Of a stretch of DNA of 64,000 bases, positions 36,501 through 51,500 are shown in pieces. The stretch is from the NCBI RefSeq assembly GCF_014633365.1, contig NC_068341.1, positions 20,070,339 to 20,134,338 of the forward strand, read 5' to 3'. This DNA is from Diospyros lotus (lineage: Eukaryota > Streptophyta > Magnoliopsida > Ericales > Ebenaceae). The position numbers were made by a program, and so were the translations under genes. The notes beneath the pieces are model-generated. The model searched no databases. It worked only from the letters and a program-made list of their open reading frames with translations, and was not told the origin of the DNA. The first letter of the stretch is position 1. Every line of letters starts with the position of its first letter.

Positions 36501-39500
36501 ACCCTCAAGAATACACAGATAGAACAAGAAATGAAAACAACATTATAAACTATACACACAAAGACACATAAGTTTATCCTGGTTTAGTTTCCTTTGCGGA
36601 AACCTACATCCAGCATGCCATAGGCCTCTTCTCCACTATCTTGAATCACAAGAACGATTACATGCACTGTAGAACACTCTCTCACAGCCCTATACCCAGG
36701 CAATACAGAGTTAACCCGAGATTACAAAGCACTCTACAGCTTTCCTCTCACACAGTACATACTCGCATAGCTCTCTCAAGATAGAATAAAAACAGAATGA
36801 TACCCAAAAAAGAAAAGACCCCCCGACCCCCTATTATAGAACATAAAGGGCGGACTAAACAAGACATGACTGGCCGTTACAATAGGGCCGTTATAACTAA
36901 CCAACATTCTAGAAGAAACAACTAGGTAAATATTGAATACACCTGTTGACACACATTTTTGTAACACCTCGCATTGAGCGATAGGAAGGTTTGGGACAAT
37001 TTACCCTGATGGGTCTACGTGAACTTCCTAGGGGGGTCACCCATCCCTGAGCTATTCCAGGTCAAGCACGCTTAACGTGGGAAAACTTTGCCTACATTTA
37101 GCCCAAAAGGTATTCAGCTGGTGTTGTTTCCTTCCTTACTTATTCTCGATATATACTACCATTCTTTGGGCTCTTGGGGTATTACACACATCGTGTCATC
37201 ATCATGGGGCCTACAGCTGTGGGTCAACTCTTTAGCTCTTGCCCTTCAACGACCAGGAGCCCCACTGCACTTATGAGCCCCTCAGTGGTTGCCCTCTGAG
37301 CAACCGATGTGGGACGAACCCAGTGCATCCACACCATGCCCCCCCGCAGGTGTGGTGGCCCTCTGAGCAACCGATGTGGGACGAACCCAGTGCATCCACA
37401 CCATGCCCCCTCGCAGGTGTGGTGGGGCTCCTGGTCGTTGAAGGGCGAGAGCTAAAGAGTTGACCTGCAGCTGTGGGCCCCATGATGATGACACGATGTG
37501 TGTAATACCCCAAGAGCCCAGAGAAGGGTAGTATATATCGAGAATAAGTAAGAAATGAAACAACACCAGTTGGATACCTTTTGGACTGAATGTAGGCAAA
37601 GAACTCCTAACTTAAGCGTGCTTTACCCCGAGAAATCCAAGAATGGGTGACCCCCCTGGGAAGTTCGCGTAGGGCCATCAAGGTAAATTGTCCCGGACCT
37701 TCCTATCGTTTGATGCGGGGTGTTACAAATATGTGTGTGTCAACAACACCTTTGACATAAATGCCCTCCCGAGATTCTCATACAAATGTTTCAACAAAGG
37801 TGATCCCAACCAATGATGTTAGTTGAAAATTAACTGTATATCCTATCCCACAATAATTTTAAAAGTAAAAAAAAAAGAGTAGAAATATATGATTTGTTGT
37901 AGCATAACGCTTGTCCTTAATATTCTATGGTGCTTGTTTATGTCCTTATGATTTACAGCCTTACATTGTGACTTCTCACTGTTTTGGCATGCGTTTTGAT
38001 AACCAGAATGTAATATGTACATCTTAGTTCATTATTTTATGTACTCCCAGCTGATCTTTGATCCATAACTCACAGGATGAATCATCTTTGATCTGGATTT
38101 CTAGTGCTGGTGAAAAAAGCTTGAAGCTAGCTTTAGTTTCGAGAATCATTCCTGGACAAAGAACTGTGAGAGTTTTTTACTTTAACTGATCTTGGCACTT
38201 GTGTCTTCCAAACCTTTCACTTTTCTTTTCCCATCCAAGAAAACCCTGTATCATAAGCTATTTCCTTTCTTTCTTATTTCCTTTTCCCCCTTATTGAATT
38301 GTACTTCCAGGCTGTTTTCAGACGATATCTTCGCCCTGAAAAGGACTATTTGTCCTTTTCTCTTATATACAACAACGGAAAACGATCCCTTGATTTGGTT
38401 GGTGTTCAATACTAGATTTTTTTCCTTAGTAACATGATCAGTGCTTTGTTCCCTATAATTGTAAATGTGGTATGTATGTCACTTGTAGATCTGTGAGGAC
38501 AAGGTTGAGGCAGAGGTGTGGATTACAGGTCTCAAAGCATTAATATCCTCTGGCCAAGGTGGGCGCTCAAAAATTGATGGGTGGAGTGATGGAGATCTCT
38601 ACTTTGATGTAAATCTATAACTTCGTTTGATCAGTTTCTTATTTGTTCTGTATGAGTACATGGACAGCCATATTTGTTTCTACTTGGAGCTGCAGACTGC
38701 TAAATAAGAAAATGTTATCTGCTTATGGGATATGTATAATTACTCGGTTATTTTACTCTACAGTTTCAAGTGTCAATACAACTTTATGTATATTATTGAA
38801 AAAAAATACAGCTTCCTTAAGAGATCTACTTGGTCATAAAATTAAAGTTTTCCGGGGGAAGAGTTTTAACATGTCATAATGAAGTCTTCCATGCCAATAA
38901 TCCCTAAATATGTTATTCTGGTGAGCTTTTCCTTCGGAAATGTCAGGTTTCCAACTTGACTATTGGGGGCTTACAGACTGGCTCTTGTCTGGTGTTGTCT
39001 TTTTATGCCTTGTCATGCTATCTTGTATTTTCAGTTTACTTTAAATGACTTCTGGGGTATATTTATTTCAATTGGTTTAAGTCATTATTAAATGTAATCT
39101 TTTTTTTTTCTTTTTAAATGCTAGCAACACAATGTTGCAAGCATAAGTTACAAAAGGATGGATTTGAACTGGTGATTAATTGAGCAATTTTTTAGGAGCT
39201 AGATCTGCCTCAGATCTCTGTTGCTTTATGTGCGAAGTGTTCATCTTTGTATCTGCCTGTTTCCTTTTGTTATTTATTTCTTTACTTTTTGTGGAGGGGG
39301 TTCATATTTATTGTGATACCTATGATAATCATGTATATCATAATTACTTAATGAATTTTTTTTGAAGCAAATTTTACTTGAATATGTAACTTGCTGTGAA
39401 AGCCACTGATCCTTATTCTCCTTTTCTTGCTGTACCGTCAGCACCTTATTGTGCCTGACATTGTTCAGTTGATTTCAGGATAACAAAAAGTTAGTGTCAA

Positions 39501-42500
39501 CTAGTAAAAGTGACAGTTCTGTTAGTGCTACACAAGATATTAGCTCTCTGGAAGTTTCTGTTAGTCCTGACACAAATACTTCTCCAAAGGGCTTTTGCCC
39601 TGAGAATTCTGTGTATTTTGGAAGGTCACATGTACCTTCGGACCAAGGAAATATGCAAGTAAAGGGATCTGGTTCAGATGTTTTTCGAGTTAGTGTATCT
39701 AGTGCCCCTAGCACTTCAAGTCATGGGTCTGCTCCTGATGATTGTGATGCTTTGGGAGATGTATACATATGGGGCGAGGTTATATGTGATAATCCTCTCA
39801 AGGTTGGGACTGATACACCTGCTCATTGTTTTGGCAAAAGAGCAGATGTACTTCTTCCAAGGCCATTAGAATCCAATGTAGTATTGGATGTACATCATAT
39901 AGCCTGTGGAGTTAAGCATGCTGCCCTTGTAACCAGGCATGGTGAAGTGTTCACCTGGGGTGAAGAATCTGGAGGACGGCTTGGTCATGGTTTTGGTGAA
40001 GATGTTACTCAACCTCGTTTAGTTGAATTCTTATCATTTTCTGCTGTTGACATTGTTGCCTGTGGAGAGTTTCATACCTGTGCTGTTACAATGGCTGGTG
40101 AACTTTATACATGGGGTGATGGTACACACAATGCTGGGCTTCTTGGTCATGGTACTGATGTGAGTCACTGGATTCCAAAGAGAATTTCTGGTTCTCTTGA
40201 GGGACTTCAAGTTGCCATGGTAACTTGTGGTCCATGGCACACAGCCTTGGTAACATCAACTGGTCAGCTTTTTACATTTGGAGATGGAACTTTTGGTGTC
40301 TTGGGTCATGGGGACCGGGAAAATATCTCATATCCAAGAGAGGTAGAATCATTGTCAGGGTTGAGGACAATTGCTGTGGCATGTGGGGTATGGCATACTG
40401 CTGCGGTTGTTGAGGTTATTGTGACACAGTCTATTGCAAGTGTTTCATCTGGTAAATTATTTACATGGGGGGATGGAGATAAAAATCGCCTTGGACATGG
40501 GGACAAGGAACCTCGGCTTAAACCTACATGCGTGCCGGCACTTATTGACTACAATTTTCATAAAATTGCTTGTGGACATAGTTTAACTGTTGGCTTGACC
40601 ACTTCAGGACATGTCTTTACAATGGGAAGCACTGTCTATGGTCAGCTAGGGAATCCCCAGTCTGATGGAAAAGTACCTTGCTTGGTGAAAGATAAACTTG
40701 TAGCAGAGTCCATAGAAGAGATTGCATGTGGTGCATATCATGTGGCAGCGTTAACAACCAGGAATGAGGTATATACGTGGGGAAAAGGAGCTAATGGAAG
40801 GCTTGGCCATGGAGATATTGAAGATCGGAAAACACCAACTCTGGTTGAAGCTTTGAAGGATAGGCATGTCAAATTTATTGCTTGTGGCTCAAACTACACT
40901 GCAGCTATATGTCTTCACAAATGGGTTTCTGGTGCTGAGCAGTCTCAGTGCTCAACTTGTAGACAGGCTTTTGGATTTACCCGGAAGAGGCACAACTGCT
41001 ACAATTGTGGACTTGTGCATTGCCATTCATGTAGTTCCAGAAAAGCATTAAGAGCAGCTCTGGCTCCTAATCCTAATAAACCATATCGGGTATGTGATTC
41101 CTGTTTCGCCAAACTTAGTAAGGTGGCAGAGGCTGCTGCTAATAATAGGAGAAATGCTATGCCACGCCTTTCAGGTGAAAACAAGTACAGATTAGACAAG
41201 GCTGAGATAAGATTGCCCAGGTCAGCTATGCCTTCCAATGTTGATCTAATCAAGCAATTAGACAATAAAGCAACCAAACAAGGTAGGAAAGCTGATGCAT
41301 TCTCATTTGGTCGACCCTATCAAGCACTCCCTTTATTACAGTTGAAAGATGCAGTCATGTCTACGGCTGTTGATCTTCGTCGACCCGTTCCTAAACCAGT
41401 CCTTGCGTCATCTGCTGTTAGTTCTAGGTCCGTGTCACCATTTTCTAGGAGACCTAGCCCCCCACGTTCTGCAACACCTGTTCCTACAACAACTGGACTT
41501 TCTTTCTCCAAAAGTATTACTGATAGTCTGAAGAAAACTAATGAACTTTTGAATCAAGAAGTTCGCAGACTTCGTTTGCAGGTAGTCTTTTATTTATCTT
41601 TTTTTTTTTTGAAAAAGAAATCAGATGATTCAAAACGAGCTTCTATAATTGCTAATCTTGGACATGGCATAGGTCGAGAGCCTGCAAAATCGGTGCCAAC
41701 TTCAAGATTTGGAGCTTAAACAATCAACTAAGAAAGCTCAGGAAGCTATCACACTTGCTGCAGACGAGGCTACTAAATGTAAAGCTGCAAAAGATGTGAT
41801 AAAGTCACTAACAGCACAGGTTAGATTCTGGTCTAGTTGCATCCTTTTCCTTTTCCTAGACTGATTTTGTTGGGAACTGTTCTGGATCCCTTATATATGT
41901 CGCTATGTGGTATTAGTTTTGACAACAGAGATACATGTCTGGCAATAATATGTAAATGTATCACTGAACAAAATAGAAAAAACAGCTGATTGAAGCAACT
42001 TAGGATGAATACTCGATTAGAGAGGAAGAAATGTTTACTTGATTAAATGGAAAACTGCTTCAATACATTTTTGAACTTACGAATGGGATATGTATACAAT
42101 AATTCTTCTACAACATCTCCTAAAAAATAGGAAAAATTGAATATCTTTAAAGGATAAAGTTTATCACTAAAACTGGAATTATCACTTGTAATCAACTGTC
42201 TCATTTTTCTTAGGAACCTTATCTCTTTGTCAATTTAATCTTTTGTAATATTTCCTTACCTCTAACCAACCTTATCTCTTAGTCTCATCCGAATTCAAAA
42301 TTTTGATTTTTCAATTCTTATCTTTTTTTCTTGATATTCCAACACTCCCCCTCAAGTTGCTAAATAGATATCAATAATTCCCAGCTTGATAATTAACACT
42401 TCAAAACTTGGTTTGGACATAGCTTTAGTTAGAATATCATGCTCTTGATCTTGAGTTGGAATGTATGAGAGAATAATTGTTCCTTTTTCAATTTCAATCT

Positions 42501-45500
42501 TTATGAAGTGTCGATCAATCCTTAAATGCTTCATCCTATCATGTTGAATTGGATTGTGAACTATACTAATGGCTGATTTTCTATCATTGTATAGCTTCGT
42601 AGGGGCGTCCCATGATATCTTTAAGTCGCGTAACAGTCTTTCCAACTAGATTAATTCACATATTCCTTGGGCAATTGCTCTATACTGTACTTCTACACTG
42701 CTTCTAGCTACCACTGAGTGCTTTTTACTCCTCCAAGTAACTAGGTTTTCCCATAATTTAGTGTAGTATCTTGAAGTAGATTTACTGTCTTCAATAGCTC
42801 TTGCTCAATTTGCATCAGTATAGCATCAATTTCACAATTGTCACATTTTCTGAACAATAGGCCCTTTCCTGGTGTACCCTTGAGATATCTGAGAATATGA
42901 TTTACTGCATCTAGATGTCTTTGGTAGGAGCATGCATAAACTGACTTACAACACTCACATTAAATGCAATATCTGGCCTTGTTAGAGATAGATGGATCAA
43001 TGTTCCTACCAGTCTTCGATATCTTGCCTTGTCCACAAGATAATCAGCCTCTGTGCTCCTTGATTTCCAATTCTGTTCCAAAGGAATACTTGTAGGTTTG
43101 CAACCTAGTTTCCCTGTTTCCGTGAGAAGATCTAGAGTATATTTCCTTTTGAGTGATAAAAATACTTTTTTTACTCTTTGCTACTTCCATTCCAAGGAAG
43201 TATTTAAGTGTTCCAAGGTCTTTCACTTTAAACTCAGCTTGTAGACACTCTTTTAGTTGTTGAATCCCTATAGCATCATCACTTGTGAGAATCATGTCAT
43301 CCACATACACGATTAGAATAGATTTTCCATTTTCAGTTTGCTTGATAAACAAAGTGTGATTAGCCTGTCCCTGTTGATACTTCTTCATAGTTGCACTGAA
43401 TTCTGTAAACCATGCCCTAGGTGACTGCTTTAGACCATAAAAGGCTTTCCTTAGTTTGCATACCTTGGATTTTTAGATGATTCAAAACTAGGAGGTATTC
43501 GCATGAAAACTTCTTCTTTCATACTTCCGTTCAAGAAGGCATTCTTTATGTCTAATTGGTAAAGTTCTGATGCGGACTTTGATCAAGACCCGACCCAAGC
43601 CAAGGTCGAGCCGACCACGCCAGAATAGTAGCACCAAAACAGTATTTTAATACTTCATATGTTTTAGGATTTTACTTGATTTAAGATTCTACTTCATATT
43701 TCTACTTGATTTAGAATTCTATTTCATGTTTGATTAGGATTTATTTCTATTAGGATTCTAGTTGGATTTTGTTTACAAATATTAGATGGTTTGGATTAGC
43801 CAAATATTATAAATATGCCTAGGATTTAGAGTTTGTAATCAAGTTTTTCTCAATCAAATTTCAGCAACCTATTTGGGTTTTCTTAACAAAACAGTCTTGT
43901 TTTTGCATCTTCTTGAGAGCCAAGTTTCGGCCATTGAAGTTTGCTCTTTCAAGGGTTTATTCTGGTGTGTTTTTTCACACACGCGCTACACGCTATGTCA
44001 GGTGCTATCAGAGCGGTTCATCAACCAATTAGATGGCCAATCTTGAAAGTAACAGTAGCAACTAGCCTCGTGACGGTAATCAGGAGTTGTCCACAGTTTG
44101 GAGAGCAATCGAAGAACAATGGGAAGTAACTCGTACTATCTAGCAGCGATTGGAGCAAATCAACGACCAATTGGGCGCCTTACTACGAGTTGATGATGAC
44201 AGGAACCTGAATAATGGGGTGAATCAAGTCGGAGTGGGAAGACCACCCATTAATCATGTCCTTGTTAAGCTTAGAAGACCAGTGATTGAAGATAGCGATG
44301 AAGAGGATGATCTTGATTGCACAATAGCTAACCCTAGTGGTAGAGGGGTTAGGAGGAATGCGCATCAACACAACCATTGGGGCAACGATGAGTATAAACT
44401 AAAAGTTGATATTCCTACCTTTAGTGGAGATCTTGATATCGAGAGGTGTTCCTAGATTGGATCATTGAGGTTGACCGTTTTTTCGAAAACATGGAGATCC
44501 CAGATGAACGACAAGTAAAGTTAGTGGCTTATAGATTGAAGGGCGGTGCATCTGTTTGGTGGGAGCGATTGAGAGAGATGAGATTGAGGGAAGGCCGACA
44601 ACCAATTCAGACATAGAGACGAATGAAACAGCTGTTAAGAGATAGGTTTTTACCCCCTGACTATGAACAATACATGTTTGAAGCTTATCAAAGATGTGCA
44701 CAGGAAATGAAGAATGTGAATGAATATACCTCTAAGTTTTTGCGATTAACGGAGAGAAACCAATTGTCAGAAAGTGATAATCAACAAGCAGCTCGTTACT
44801 TGAATGGATTGAAGCCTGCTCTTCGTGATAAAACTGGAGTTCAGATGGTTCTGAGTGTGCAAGAAGTAAGGAACTTAGCTTTAAAGGCTGAGTTAATGTT
44901 GAGTGAGAGAGCCCACAATGACAACTATCGTCGGTATAGTGGGAATGAAAATAAACAAGCAGCTTTTGAAAAAGGTAAGTCGGTTCAAGGAGCGCAACCC
45001 TCAAATCCACCTCATACAGTCAACCCTAACAAGGCTACAACGGGGGGAAACATTCGAGGTACTACTTCTAATGTTTCAAAATCCCCTAATCCTTATGCAA
45101 AGCCTATTTCTTTAAAGTGTTTCAATTGCAATGAGGTTGGGCATCGATCTAGTGATTGTCCAAGGAGGAAAACAGTTAACATTGTAGAAAGGGAGGAGGA
45201 AGATGTTACTGAAGATGAAGTATATTGCGGGGCTTATGGGGAGGATGACGAAGAAGATTATGGACATGGGGAGTATACCTGTGTCGTGAGGAAGTTAATG
45301 CTATCTCAAAAGAATGAAGATACTACTCAACGGCATAAGCTTTTTCGCACGAGGTGTACGGTGCAAGGAAAAATCTTTGAGTTGATTATTGATAGTGGAA
45401 ATCAGCAGATCATAGGAAGAGACGTGGTGGCAAAGATGCAGTTAACTCCTAAAAAACATTCAAACCCTTACATGATTGGATGGATCAAAGAAGTTGGTGG

Positions 45501-48500
45501 CATACACGTGGATGAACGCTGCAGGGTGCCTTTCTCTATTAGTAAGTATTTTGACGAAATCTATTGTGATATTGTTGATATGGATGCTTGCCATATTTTA
45601 TTTGGGAGGCCTTGGCAATTTGATGTGGATGCTAAGCACTCGGGTAGGAAGAACACATATCAGCTTGAGAAAGAAGGTGTGCGTTATACTTTATTACCCA
45701 TAGTGGAAAAGAACCAAACCAAAGCTTCTAAAGTGGAGGGGCGAAATTTTCTTACCATTACACATAAGCACACTAAGTTTGTGAGGGAGTATAAGGATAC
45801 TTGAGAGGTTCACTTATTGGTTGTCAAGGGAGAGAGCGTGAGTGAGCCACTGAAGGTTAATCAAATTCCAGTGGAGGTGCAGGGATTGTTGGAGGAATTT
45901 CACGATATGGTTCCTGAGGAGTTGCCTAATGAGCTACCTCCTATGAGGGATATTCAACACCATATTGACTTGATTCCTGGTGCTAGCTTGCCTAATCTAC
46001 CACACTACAAGATGAGTCTTAGGGAGAATGAGATTTTGCGTGAGCAGATAGAGGAATTGTTGAGAAAAGGGCACATTTAGACTAGCTTGAGTCCATGTGC
46101 AGTGCTAGCATTATTGACACTAAAGAAAGATGGGAGTTAGAGGATGTGTGTTGACAGTAGAGCCATCAACAAGATTACTATTGGGTACAAGTTTCCAACT
46201 CCTAGGCTCGACGACATGCTTGATCAACTTGATGGGGCTGTGATTTTTACCAAAATTGATCTTAGAAGTGGTTATCATCAAATCAGAATTCGACCTGGAG
46301 ATGAGTGGAAGACAGCTTTCAAGACGAGAGATGAGTTGTTTGAGCGGTTAGTCATGCCCTTTGGACTAACCAATGCACCAAGCACTTTCATGAGACTAAT
46401 GAATCAAGTATTACGCCTTTTCATTGGTAAATTCATTATGGTGTATTTTGATAATATTTTGATATACAGTAAGTCTATTGATGTGCATGAGGGGCATATT
46501 TGGGATGTATTGAGTGTGGTAAGGGAAAACAAACTTTATGCTAATTTGAAGAAGTGTACTTTGATGAGTGAGAGCTTGTTGTTTTTGGGCTTTGTTATAA
46601 GCAAAGAGGGTATAAAGTTAGATGAGGAAAAGGTGCGAGCTATTAGAGAGTGGCCAACCCCTAAAAATGTCAGTGATGTACGGAGTTTCCATGGGTTAGC
46701 AACTTTCTATAGGCGGTTTATCAAACACTTTAGTAGTATTATGGCTCTAATTACTGAGCGTTTAAAGAAAGGAAAGTTCCATTAGGATGAAAAACAAGAG
46801 CAAAGTTTTGCCTTGATAAAAGTGAAGTTATTTACCGCTCCCATCTTAGCTTTGCCAAGCTTTGACAGGTTGTTTGAAGTTGAGTGTGATGCGAGTGGAG
46901 TGGGTATAGGTGCTATGTTGTCCCAAGCGAAGAGACCAGTTGCATTTTTCAGTGAGAAGTTGTGTGAAGCCAGAAGAAAGTGGTCTACTTATGATAAGGA
47001 GTTTTATGCAGTGGTGAGGGCTCTTAAGACATGGGAACATTACTTGATTGCCAAAGAATTTATTTTTTACACGGATCACCAAGCTCTTAAGTACTTGAGT
47101 AGTCAAAGGCAATTGAGGAGTGATATGCATGCTAGATGGTCCGCTTTTATTGATAAATTTCTGTAGAAATAGAAGTATTTTGAATATAGAATTTCTTTGT
47201 GTATCTTAGAAGCTATGTATATTATGTGTATATTCTTCTTTCCTTTTTGTTATTTTCCTTTTGTATTATTCTCTTCCTCTATAAAGAGAAAAGGGAAATT
47301 AACGTGTAATCTCAAGACATAGAAAAATATATTTTCTCAGCTTTGTTTAGATGGTATCAGAGCAGGAATTAGGGATTAAATCACAGCCATTCACTGTGAA
47401 ACCCTAATTTCTTCTATCCTTCTGCTATACCCAAGATCTGCCGCCACCCTTTCACCAGTCGCTTCCTCTTGGAAGATTTCTTCACGCAAAGGAACACCTT
47501 GGGTTGCTGCGCCTAGGGTTTCTGCTGGTTACACTCTGCTTCTTCATCTTTTGCCGATCTTTGTAGCCTACCCTTGTCACCTCTACATCCTCAGGCTGCC
47601 GTCGCCGCCTCTGAGATCCGGTCATCCAGACCGCTGCCGCCTCTACAGTCGTTGTCGTTCTCCAGTGGGTTCCCACATCTGGAATGGCCGCGGCCTTCTA
47701 GCCTATCCATTGTTCGTGCCGCTACATCAGTCGCCCCTATCCGCAGTCGCGAAGGTCGCCCTTATCCGCGGTCGCGAAGGTCGGCTCAGCATCACACGCT
47801 AAAGCCGTTCCTATCCGTCGTCCTTGGTCGTGTTCGTGATGCCCTAGTTTGCGCATCAGATCCGCGCGTCAGAGTCGCCCCAGTTCGCGTATCAGAGCTG
47901 CTCTTGGTCGTTGTTCTTCGTTGCTTCTGTCACCCAGATACGATCTGGGTTCTATTGTTGAGATTGGGCACCTGGGTACCCAGATCCAAGCGCCCAGATC
48001 TATGGGTCATTGCTAGCAGGTCTAGATCCGGTCACTGTGTGCAGATCCGGCTACTGCTCCGCCTTGCTTCTGCTACCCTGATCCTTTTGTTTTTAGCCAC
48101 TATGATTGAATCTGCATCTTCAATCACTCCGACCCAGCAATCCCAGCCTTCTCAAGATCAGTTTCGAGTTCCCCGAAACTCCCATGAAGCTGATGTAGGA
48201 CCATTCAACAAAGAGCAACTTGATCAACTTTTGCGACTGCTAACGCCTAATCTGTCGTACACCCAATTGTTCATTGGCCTATTCAGGTAAAAATTCCTTT
48301 GCCCTCTCTAGCTATTTTCAATCTGTTCCATGGATCATTGATTCAGGAGCATCTGATTATATGACTGGTTTATCGCATCTATTCAACTCATATATTCCTT
48401 GTTCTGGTAGTGAAAAAATAAGAATAGCCGATGGTAGTCTTTCACCTATTGCAGGTAAATATCTCATTAAATTCTCTGACAATATTGATCTTCAATCAGT

Positions 48501-51500
48501 ACTCCATGTTCCTAAACTTGTATGCAATCTTCTATTTGTTAGTAAACTCTCCAAAGACTCTAACTGTCGTGTTATCTTTTTTGATTCCTATTGCATTTTT
48601 CAGGCCCAGAACTCGGGGAAGACCATTGGCAATGCTAGAGAAATAAACGGGCTCTACTATTTGGATGGGGATGTCTTGCGTAATAAAAAAGCTCACGGTT
48701 TGAGTGGTATTAGTTCTACTTCTGTTTCTAATCAAATAATGCAATGGCATCTTAGGCTAGGCCATCCTAGTTTTCCTTACTTGAAATATTTATTTCTTAC
48801 GTTGTTTAAAGGAGTGGATCCTTCTATGTTTCAATGCGAAAGTTGTCATTTATCCAAAGATCATCGTGTTAAATTTCTTCCAAAACCCTCGTCCTTCAAA
48901 ACCATTCTATTTGATACATAATAATGTTTGGGGCCCTTCTAAGGTCTCCACTTTGTCTGGCAAAAATGGTTTGTTACTTTTATTGATGATCATGATCATA
49001 CTTGAGTTTGTTGGGTTTACTTACTTGTAAAGAAATCAGATGTGTCTAGAACTTTCAAGGATTTTTTCCATCTAATTGAAGCTTAATTTAACACAAAAAT
49101 CTGTATTCTTCGATCTGATAATGGCACCGAATATTTTAATGAATTTTTGGAGGTATTTTTAAAGGAAAAAGGAATTTTACATCAATCCACTTGCCGTGAA
49201 ACTCCCCAACAAAATGGTATTGCTGAACGGAAAAATCGACACCTACTAGAGGTTGCTAGAGCCATCATGTTTTCTATGAATGTCCCAAAATATCTCTGGG
49301 GTGATGCAATTTTAACCGCTTCCTATCTCATCGATCGTATGTCCACTCGTGTTCTACAATTTCAAACTCCCTTACACTCTTTAAAACAACTTTTTCCTTT
49401 ATGTCGTATTTCTGAGTTACCCTTAAAAGTTTTTGGATGCATTTGCTTTGTTTATGTTCCTCAAATATTTCGTTCCAAATTGGATCTCACAGCTGAAAAA
49501 TGTGTCTTTCTGGGTTATGCACCAAATAAAAAGGGTACAAATGTTTTAATCCTGTCACCAAAAAAACTTATATTAGTATGGATGTGTCTTTCCTTGAAAC
49601 TCAACCCTACTTTCCAAAAAATCATCTTCAGGGGGAGCATATTGAGAAAGAAGATAATTTTTTTCATTCTAGTGTTGAGGAGGATAATTCCTTAAAACTC
49701 TATGATCCTCGTCCTACCATGATCGGTGCTCCTCTCCACTCTGATAAACAACTCAAAGATATAAATGTCCCAAACATTGTGGAACAGGGTGTGTCTAGTT
49801 CACAGGTGCCTAGCGTGATAGGATTGGAACCAGGGGGAGAATTACCACAAACGGATCAAAATATTCCAAAACCGGAGCTTCAGTTTTATACGAGAAGGAA
49901 AACCTTGAAGAATACTATCAATATAAATATTCCTCTAACTATTGAACAATCGGCGTCTTCGAATGATAGGCCTTCCGAGAGTACTTCTTCTTCTCATGGT
50001 AATTCTAAACTCACTCCTTCAGATTATTCTTCATTTGACTTGTTCGATCTTGATGTTCCTATTGCTAATAGGAAATGAGTGAGATCTTGTACCAAACACC
50101 CAATTACTAAGTACCTGTCATACCAAAAATTGTCTAATTATCATAAAGCCTTTCTTTCAAATATTTCTAACCTGCATGTCCCAAAAACAATTCAAGATGC
50201 CCTTGGTGACCCAGATTGGAAGTTAGCAGTCCATGAGGAAATGAGTGCTCTTAGAAAGAATGGAACTTGGGAGATTGCGAACAAACCAGAAGGCAAACCA
50301 ACGGTAGGTTGTAAGTGGGTATTTACTATAAATTGTATGGCAGATGGGAGCATAGAAAGATACAAAACAAGACTGGTTGCTAAGAGATTTACCCAAACAT
50401 ACGGTGTCGACTATCAAGAAATATTTGCTCCAGTAGCTAAAATAAACTCCATTCGAGTTCTCTCCCTTGCAGTGAATTTTGATTGGCCACTCCACCAATT
50501 TGATGTAAAGAATGCCTTCCTAAATGGTGATTTAGAAGAAGAAGTGTTTATGGATCTTCCACCAGGATTTGAGAAGAGCCTCGGTACAAACAAGGTATGT
50601 CGTTTAAAAAAATCATTGTATGGTCTAAAGCAATCTCCGAGAGCATGGTTTGAAAGATTTGGAAAGGCGGTGAGAAGGTATGGTTACATTCAGAGCCAAG
50701 CAAATCACACACTGTTCTTCAAGCATGCTAGTGACGGTAAGAAAGCAATCTTAATTGTCTATGTGGATGATATAATAATGACTAGTGATGACAAGGGAGA
50801 GATTGAAGAGCTTAAGAGGAGATTAGCTCATGAGTTCGAGATCAAGGACTTGGGTCCTCTAAAGTACTTTCTTGGGATGGAATTTGCAAGACAGGGGCGG
50901 ATCCAGCATTGTAGAGTAGGGTGGGCTGGGCTGGGCTGGGTTGGGGGTGGGTTAAACTGAATTTGGGATGGGTTTTACCTTAAAATTTTAATTTTTTTTG
51001 TGGGCTGGCCCAGGGCAGCTCACATTTAGATCCGCCCCTGTTGCAAGATCTAAAGAGGGGATCTTTGTCAACCAACGTAAGTATATTCTGGATTTACTCA
51101 ATGAAACATGAATGTTTGGGTGTAAGGTTGCTGAAACTCCCATTGAACCCAACTTAAAACTTCAACTTGCCGAGGCCAAGAACGTGGTAGAAAGGGAGAA
51201 ATATCAAAGGTTTGTGGGTAGACTTATCTATCTATCCCATACTTGACCAGACATAGCCTTTGCTATAAGTGTTGTAAGTCAATATATGTACTCACCTGGT
51301 TCACAACATTTTGAAGCTACCTACAGAATTCTGCGGTACCTAAAGGGAATCCCTGGGAAAGGTCTGATTTTTAGAAAACATGGACATCTTCTTATAGAGG
51401 CTTATACAGATGCAGATTGACCAGGCAGTATAACTGACAGAAGATCTACATCAGGGTACTGCACCTTTGTGGGAGGTAATCTTGTTACTTGGAGGAGTAA

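Larger units (their letters stand above)
22901..38091 (+). other. Overlapping upstream ORF, gene 2
   Basis: The ATG at 22901 precedes the main ATG (22906) by 5 nt, exactly as in gene 1. With the inferred exon 2 (24778-24834), the upstream frame runs through exon 2 and stops at TGA 38089-38091 in exon 3, giving about 41 codons instead of 19. The altered acceptor therefore lengthens the overlap with the main frame. Confidence 0.35.

Noticed and set aside
37239..37599. Open frames on both strands near 37.3-37.6 kb
   Set aside because: They are mirror images caused by the inverted arms and tandem repeat of the foldback element.
41582..41719. Extension of exon 6 of gene 2 through intron 6
   Set aside because: The 91-nt intron happens to lack an in-frame stop, but GT-AG borders and gene 1 comparison show that it is spliced; reading through shifts the frame and loses BRX.
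47574..48290. 238-codon open frame with GC-rich sequence
   Set aside because: It lies in the leader of copia 2, between primer site and protease. It has no domain signature, and its length is explained by GC-rich composition; only its end resembles copia Gag.
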